Of a DNA stretch of 64,000 nucleotides, positions 60,089-64,000 are shown in pieces (the first letter of the stretch is position 1; each line of letters opens with the position of its first letter). Both the position numbers and the translations under genes were made by a program. Below the pieces are notes generated by a model that saw only the letters and a program-made list of their open reading frames with translations, had not been told where the DNA came from and did not search any database. The DNA comes from Flavobacterium sp. W4I14 (GTDB taxonomy: Bacteria > Bacteroidota > Bacteroidia > Sphingobacteriales > Sphingobacteriaceae), in NCBI GenBank assembly GCA_030817875.1, contig JAUSZU010000001.1:5890001-5954000 (forward strand). The letters run 5' to 3'.

Positions 60089-60448
60089 TTACAGATGCAA
60101 CAAAATCAACGCAATTAATGCCGGTATCGACTGTACGTAAAGAATTTTTTTACTGGCCGTTGCAGCACCATAAATGCCAGCGATAATGACACAGGTTAAA
60201 AAGAAAATGGCCACATAAAATTTCCAGTGATGATCGGATATACATAACGACCAAATTAAACCCGCAGCTAAAAAGCCATTGTATAATCCCTGGTTTGCTG
60301 CTAATGTTTTTGTTGGCACAAATAAATCTTTTGGTATGGTTTTAAAAACTTTCGGGGCCTTGGTGGTCCAAGCAAACATTTCTAACCAAAGGATATAAAT
60401 GTGTATGAAGGCTACTAAGCCAATTACGATTTGAGCTGCTAATTGCAT
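60089..60448 (-). CDS. DUF1304 family membrane protein
   Basis: The 119-residue protein has four hydrophobic segments and the DUF1304 pattern: HIYILWLEMFAWTTKAPKVF near residue 17, NQGLYNGFLAAGLIW near residue 53, and VIIAGIYGAATASKK near residue 85. Function is unknown. Confidence 0.88.
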   Translation of the reverse strand: MQLAAQIVIGLVAFIHIYILWLEMFAWTTKAPKVFKTIPKDLFVPTKTLAANQGLYNGFLAAGLIWSLCISDHHWKFYVAIFFLTCVIIAGIYGAATASKKILYVQSIPALIALILLHL

Positions 60449-60588
60449 TTTATAAGGGATTATACAGATTTAAATAATTGCATCGATTGATTGTAATTTA
60501 AAGGTATAAAACTTTGAGGGCATTTAGATGATCATTCATTATTTCTGCCTGTGGTTTTATCACCGAAGTGCAAAAAACGCTGTTCAAT

Positions 60589-60690
60589 AAACCCGATAAT
60601 AGCGAACACGAGTGAAACGGAGTAAAGCGGTTAGCTCCAAAGGAGTCCCTTTAGGACGGGACTACTGCCTCCGAAGCACTGCTGACTTTC
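60589..60690. repeat. Dispersed palindromic repeat element, mixed copy
   Basis: aaacccgataatagcgaacac matches the middle of the 31831 element. Next to it 60632-60660 (tagctccaaaggagtccc and on) matches 20106-20134. The stretch 60449-60875 upstream of dnaK holds this element and no gene. This copy joins parts that are seen separately elsewhere. Confidence 0.65.
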
Positions 60691-60875
60691 ATTTTCAAAT
60701 CATTTAAGGAATTTGTCTTTCAGCTTATTTCTGTCATGCTGTCAGTAAACTAATGCCTCTTTTTTTACATTTTATCAGTCTTTTAGCTGTATTATCTGCC
60801 AAAACCCAATTGGCACAAGCATTGTTTAATAGGAGTAGAAATTATAATACTTTAAAAAGAGAAAATACAAATACA

Positions 60876-62786
60876 ATGGGAAAAATTATTGGAATAGACT
60901 TAGGAACAACAAACTCTTGCGTGAGCGTAATGGAGGGCAACGAGCCTGTAGTTATCGCAAACAGTGAGGGTAAACGTACTACACCGTCTATTGTTGCTTT
61001 TGCAGAAAACGGTGAGCGTAAGGTTGGCGAGCCTGCTAAACGTCAGGCTATAACCAACCCAACAAAAACGATATATTCGATTAAACGCTTTATGGGTAAC
61101 AGCTACGACGAAAGTGCGAAAGAAGCTGGACGTGTACCCTATAAGGTAATTAAAGGTGATAACAATACACCACGTGTTGAAATCGACGACAGAAAATATA
61201 CTCCACAAGAGATTTCTGCAATGATTTTACAGAAAATGAAAAAAACTGCTGAAGATTTCTTGGGTCAGGAAGTAACTGAAGCAGTAATTACTGTACCAGC
61301 TTATTTTAACGATGCACAACGTCAGGCTACTAAAGAAGCTGGAGAGATTGCAGGTTTAACTGTAAAACGTATCATTAACGAGCCTACTGCAGCTGCTTTA
61401 GCTTATGGTTTAGATAAAGCACACAAAGACATGAAAATTGTTGTTTTTGACTGTGGTGGTGGTACGCATGACGTTTCTGTTTTAGAATTAGGTGATGGTG
61501 TTTTTGAAGTAAAATCTACTGATGGTGATACGCACTTAGGTGGTGATGACTTTGACCACATTATTATTGATTGGTTAACCAGCGAATTCAAAGCTGAAAA
61601 CAGCATGGATTTAGCTAAAGACCCAATGGCTTTACAACGTTTAAAAGAAGCTGCTGAGAAAGCTAAAATTGAGTTATCGAGCACAACTTCTACTGAAATT
61701 AACTTACCATACATTACTGCTGATGCTAGCGGTCCTAAACACTTAGTACGTACATTATCTCGTGCTAAATTTGAGCAATTAGCTGATAGTTTGATCAAAC
61801 GTACTATCGATCCTTGTAAATCTGCTTTGAAAAATGCTGGTTTAAGCACAAGCGATATCGACGAGATTATATTGGTAGGTGGTTCTACACGTATCCCTGC
61901 TATTCAGGAAGCGGTTAAAGCTTTCTTCGGTAAAGAGCCAAGTAAAGGTGTTAACCCTGATGAGGTTGTAGCTATTGGTGCTGCTATTCAAGGTGGTGTG
62001 TTAACTGGTGATGTTAAAGATGTATTGTTATTAGACGTTACGCCTTTATCACTAGGTATCGAAACTATGGGTGGTGTAATGACTAAATTAATCGAGTCTA
62101 ACACAACTATCCCAACTAAAAAATCGGAGACTTTCTCAACTGCAGCTGATAACCAGCCTTCGGTAGAGATCCACATTTTACAAGGCGAGCGCCCAATGGC
62201 TGCTCAAAACCGTACAATTGGCCGTTTCATTTTAGATGGTATTCCACCAGCACCTCGTGGTGTGCCTCAGGTAGAAGTATCGTTTGATATTGATGCCAAC
62301 GGTATCTTACACGTTAGTGCTAAAGATAAGGCTACCGGTAAAGAACAAAAAATCCGTATCGAAGCATCTTCAGGTTTAACTGATGCTGAGATCAAAAAAA
62401 TGAAAGAAGAAGCTGAAGCTAATGCAGCAGACGATGCTAAGCAGAAAGAAGAAGCTGATAAAATCAATGGTGCTGATGCTTTAATTTTCTCAACTGAGAA
62501 ACAATTAAAAGAGTTTGGTGATAAATTATCTGCTGATAAGAAAGCACCAATCGAAGCTGGTTTAGAGAAATTAAAAGCAGCGCATCTATCACGTAACTTT
62601 GCCGATATCGATGCAGCACAAGCTGAATTGCAAGCTGCATGGAACGTAGCATCAGAAGAAATGTACAAAGCTGGTGAGCAACCTCAAGGTGGCGAACAAC
62701 CACAAGCTGACGGTCAGCCTCAAGGTGGTGGCGATAACGTTACCGATGTTGATTTTGAAGAAGTAAAAGAAGACGATAAGAAATAA
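60876..62786 (+). CDS. dnaK: Chaperone DnaK (Hsp70)
   Basis: The ATG at 60876 gives 636 residues starting MGKIIGIDLGTTNSCVSVMEG; a longer frame from 60753 adds 41 unrelated residues and is rejected. The ATPase domain, linker (DVLLLDVTPLSLGIETMGG), substrate domain and a Gln/Gly-rich tail ending DVDFEEVKEDDKK are all present. The second phosphate loop reads VVFDCGGGTHDVSVLE (189-204), with Cys193 and His198 where most DnaKs have Leu and Phe. No grpE or dnaJ is adjacent. A terminator follows. Confidence 0.98.
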   Translation: MGKIIGIDLGTTNSCVSVMEGNEPVVIANSEGKRTTPSIVAFAENGERKVGEPAKRQAITNPTKTIYSIKRFMGNSYDESAKEAGRVPYKVIKGDNNTPRVEIDDRKYTPQEISAMILQKMKKTAEDFLGQEVTEAVITVPAYFNDAQRQATKEAGEIAGLTVKRIINEPTAAALAYGLDKAHKDMKIVVFDCGGGTHDVSVLELGDGVFEVKSTDGDTHLGGDDFDHIIIDWLTSEFKAENSMDLAKDPMALQRLKEAAEKAKIELSSTTSTEINLPYITADASGPKHLVRTLSRAKFEQLADSLIKRTIDPCKSALKNAGLSTSDIDEIILVGGSTRIPAIQEAVKAFFGKEPSKGVNPDEVVAIGAAIQGGVLTGDVKDVLLLDVTPLSLGIETMGGVMTKLIESNTTIPTKKSETFSTAADNQPSVEIHILQGERPMAAQNRTIGRFILDGIPPAPRGVPQVEVSFDIDANGILHVSAKDKATGKEQKIRIEASSGLTDAEIKKMKEEAEANAADDAKQKEEADKINGADALIFSTEKQLKEFGDKLSADKKAPIEAGLEKLKAAHLSRNFADIDAAQAELQAAWNVASEEMYKAGEQPQGGEQPQADGQPQGGGDNVTDVDFEEVKEDDKK

Positions 62787-62833
62787 TAGTCTTGAGTCTG
62801 ATTCCTGGGTCGTAAGTCTTGGGAGGATAAAAT

Positions 62834-62870
62834 AAAAGCGTTTCTGATTAAATTCAGGAGCGCTTTTTTT
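62834..62870 (+). terminator. Rho-independent terminator after dnaK
   Basis: aaaagcg (62834-62840) pairs with cgctttt (from 62861), with further imperfect pairing of ctga and tcag inside, followed by Ts. Confidence 0.8.
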
Positions 62871-62989
62871 GCTTTTAAGCATTGACTATATAAGAGATGT
62901 AAAACCCCATTAAGCTTATATGTTTCTAATATGTCTTATATGGTTAAAAGAATTCGGAAATGAATGGTTCTGTGCTTTTCGGGAACTAA

Positions 62990-63052
62990 AGCCCCGCCAT
63001 TCGCTGTAGCCCTCATAAAAAATTCGGGGCTGCCGCTGCTGTCGGGTTTAGG
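62990..63052. repeat. Dispersed palindromic repeat element, inverted partial copy
   Basis: agccccgccattcgct is the reverse complement of the end of the 31831 element, followed by gctgtcgggtttagg. The stretch 62787-63201 between dnaK and the phosphotransferase has only repeats and the terminator. Confidence 0.65.
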
Positions 63053-63143
63053 AAGGGAGTTTAGTGCTTTTGGAAGGGTTTGAATAGCGATTTTCAGAGC
63101 TTCGTCGCCCTGAATTTATTTTAGGATTTATCTTGCAAGAAAG

Positions 63144-63179
63144 ATGCTGAAATAAATTCAGCATGACGATTCTGCTAGG
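63144..63179. repeat. Short REP-like hairpin, copy B
   Basis: atgctgaa (63144-63151), loop ataaa, ttcagcat (63157-63164), then gacgattctgctag. Same arms, loop length and tail as the copy at 20197-20232. Confidence 0.7.
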
Positions 63180-63201
63180 TAATATTGCTGAAGAACAAGA
63201 T

Positions 63202-64000
63202 TTAAAACAAATTCTGTTCAATAATATCCTGTAACTCTTTTTCGTTTGCAGCAATTTCTTGCAATAGTTTAAACTGATTCTTGGTCCTGTCTAAATTTTG
63301 CGTGGGGTAACTAATAGGATAGTACTTGTTACCGCTCAAATAATCAGCTAAGAAGCGCAGGGCCTGCATATAAATCATGTATTTGCCTGAGAATAAGATG
63401 AGTTCTTTTTCTGTTTCCGTCAAAATACTTTTCATTTCAGATAAATAACCTTTTATCGTGGCCTCGAAGTAAGGTAAGCGTATTTTAATCTTACCTAAAT
63501 CGGTTTCATTTTCAGAGAATGCACAAAGATAAGTGCGCATCATATCGCCCAGGTCGGAAATGAATTTACCGGGCATAATGGTATCTAAATCAATTACGCA
63601 GATGCCCCCATAAGTTTCAGTATCCAATAAAACATTGCTTATTTTAGTGTCGTGGTGCATTACACGATCAGGGAAATCAGTTCTGTGTGAGTATGATGTA
63701 AAATAATCTAAAATATATTTATGTGCTAAAGCATCTTCAATTTGTGCTTTTGCCTCATCCTTTAGTGTTTCTGCGGCCTGACTTAATGCCAAAGTAAACT
63801 GTTGGTACCTTAAACCTAAATCGTGGAAACCCGGGATAGTAGGCTGAAGTGTTTTTGCATCAAAATCATTTAATAATCTACTCAGCTTGCCAAATTGTTT
63901 TGCAGCTTCATATGCTTGCTTAGGATCGGCTAAAACGTCTAGCGAGACGGTATTTGGCACAAAAGGAAGCATCCGCCAATATTCATGGTGAATGTGCGCC
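63202..64000 (-). CDS. Aminoglycoside phosphotransferase-family kinase, 5' end outside the window
   Basis: On the minus strand the frame is open to the window edge, so the N-terminal lobe is missing; about 265 C-terminal residues are visible. The catalytic loop HHDTKISNVLLD (H and D of the Brenner motif with the Asn) and the metal-binding VIDLDTIMPGKFISDLGD are intact. This family phosphorylates sugars, choline, homoserine or antibiotics. In Bacteroidota such single genes are often N-acetylhexosamine-kinase-like, but the substrate cannot be told here. Confidence 0.85.
   Translation of the reverse strand, partial: AHIHHEYWRMLPFVPNTVSLDVLADPKQAYEAAKQFGKLSRLLNDFDAKTLQPTIPGFHDLGLRYQQFTLALSQAAETLKDEAKAQIEDALAHKYILDYFTSYSHRTDFPDRVMHHDTKISNVLLDTETYGGICVIDLDTIMPGKFISDLGDMMRTYLCAFSENETDLGKIKIRLPYFEATIKGYLSEMKSILTETEKELILFSGKYMIYMQALRFLADYLSGNKYYPISYPTQNLDRTKNQFKLLQEIAANEKELQDIIEQNLF

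Noticed and set aside
60753..60875. Longer dnaK start adding 41 residues
   Set aside because: The extra part is unlike any DnaK. The ATG at 60876 gives the conserved MGKIIGIDLGTTNS start.

Overview
The window comes from a low-GC member of the Bacteroidota, most likely a Sphingobacteriaceae species close to Pedobacter. The signs are a SusC/SusD pair, type IX secretion genes (PorP/SprF and a type B C-terminal domain), Bacteroidota promoters of the form TTTG-N19-TAnnTTTG, weak Shine-Dalgarno sites, zinc-free forms of S4, S14 and L36, and a dnaK of this lineage. This assignment is inferred from content; no 16S gene is present. No tRNA, rRNA, CRISPR array, insertion sequence or prophage was found.

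Layout. 1-7.5 kb: end of a secreted M1 metallopeptidase, a RidA-like protein, a methyltransferase, a VF530-type small protein, a lipoprotein, a tiny His/Lys-rich secreted protein and a large TonB-receptor-like outer membrane protein. 7.9-18.4 kb: a sulfur-transfer region. It has a ChrA-type transporter (N terminus apparently frameshifted), a PAPS-type sulfotransferase, CysQ and APS kinase in one tight run, then SusC/SusD, a lipoprotein of the arylsulfate sulfotransferase (ASST) family and a cysteine-rich lipoprotein 3 nt behind it. 18.4-19.9 kb: a secreted rhodanese-like protein and an SPFH/prohibitin protein on the minus strand.

20.4-24.1 kb: rpsL-rpsG-fusA-rpsJ, closed by a terminator. 24.1-36.2 kb: about 12 kb of unrelated genes that separate rpsJ from rplC. 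These are small hydrophilic proteins, a CsgG-like protein, dGTPase, a collagen-like/type B T9SS/PorP module, a coiled-coil membrane protein, a fungal-type prephenate dehydrogenase and a TauE/SafE + DUF1634 pair. 36.2-51.5 kb: the S10-spc-alpha supercluster, rplC to rplQ, including secY, map, infA and rpoA, with its own strong promoter and final terminator.

51.8-64 kb: a glycoside-hydrolase-like secreted protein, a GMC oxidoreductase with a gluconate 2-dehydrogenase subunit 3-like partner (minus strand), an RNA/protein methyltransferase-like gene, a lipoprotein, a YkuD_2 L,D-transpeptidase-like protein, a DUF1304 membrane protein, dnaK, and a phosphotransferase running off the window end.

The most interesting signals are (1) the gathering of PAPS synthesis, PAPS-dependent sulfotransfer and an extracellular ASST around a SusCD pair; (2) a set of intergenic hairpins built of repeated short words, placed inside the ribosomal operons with conserved arms and 11-nt loops; (3) the split of the str and S10 operons; and (4) the fungal-type TyrA.
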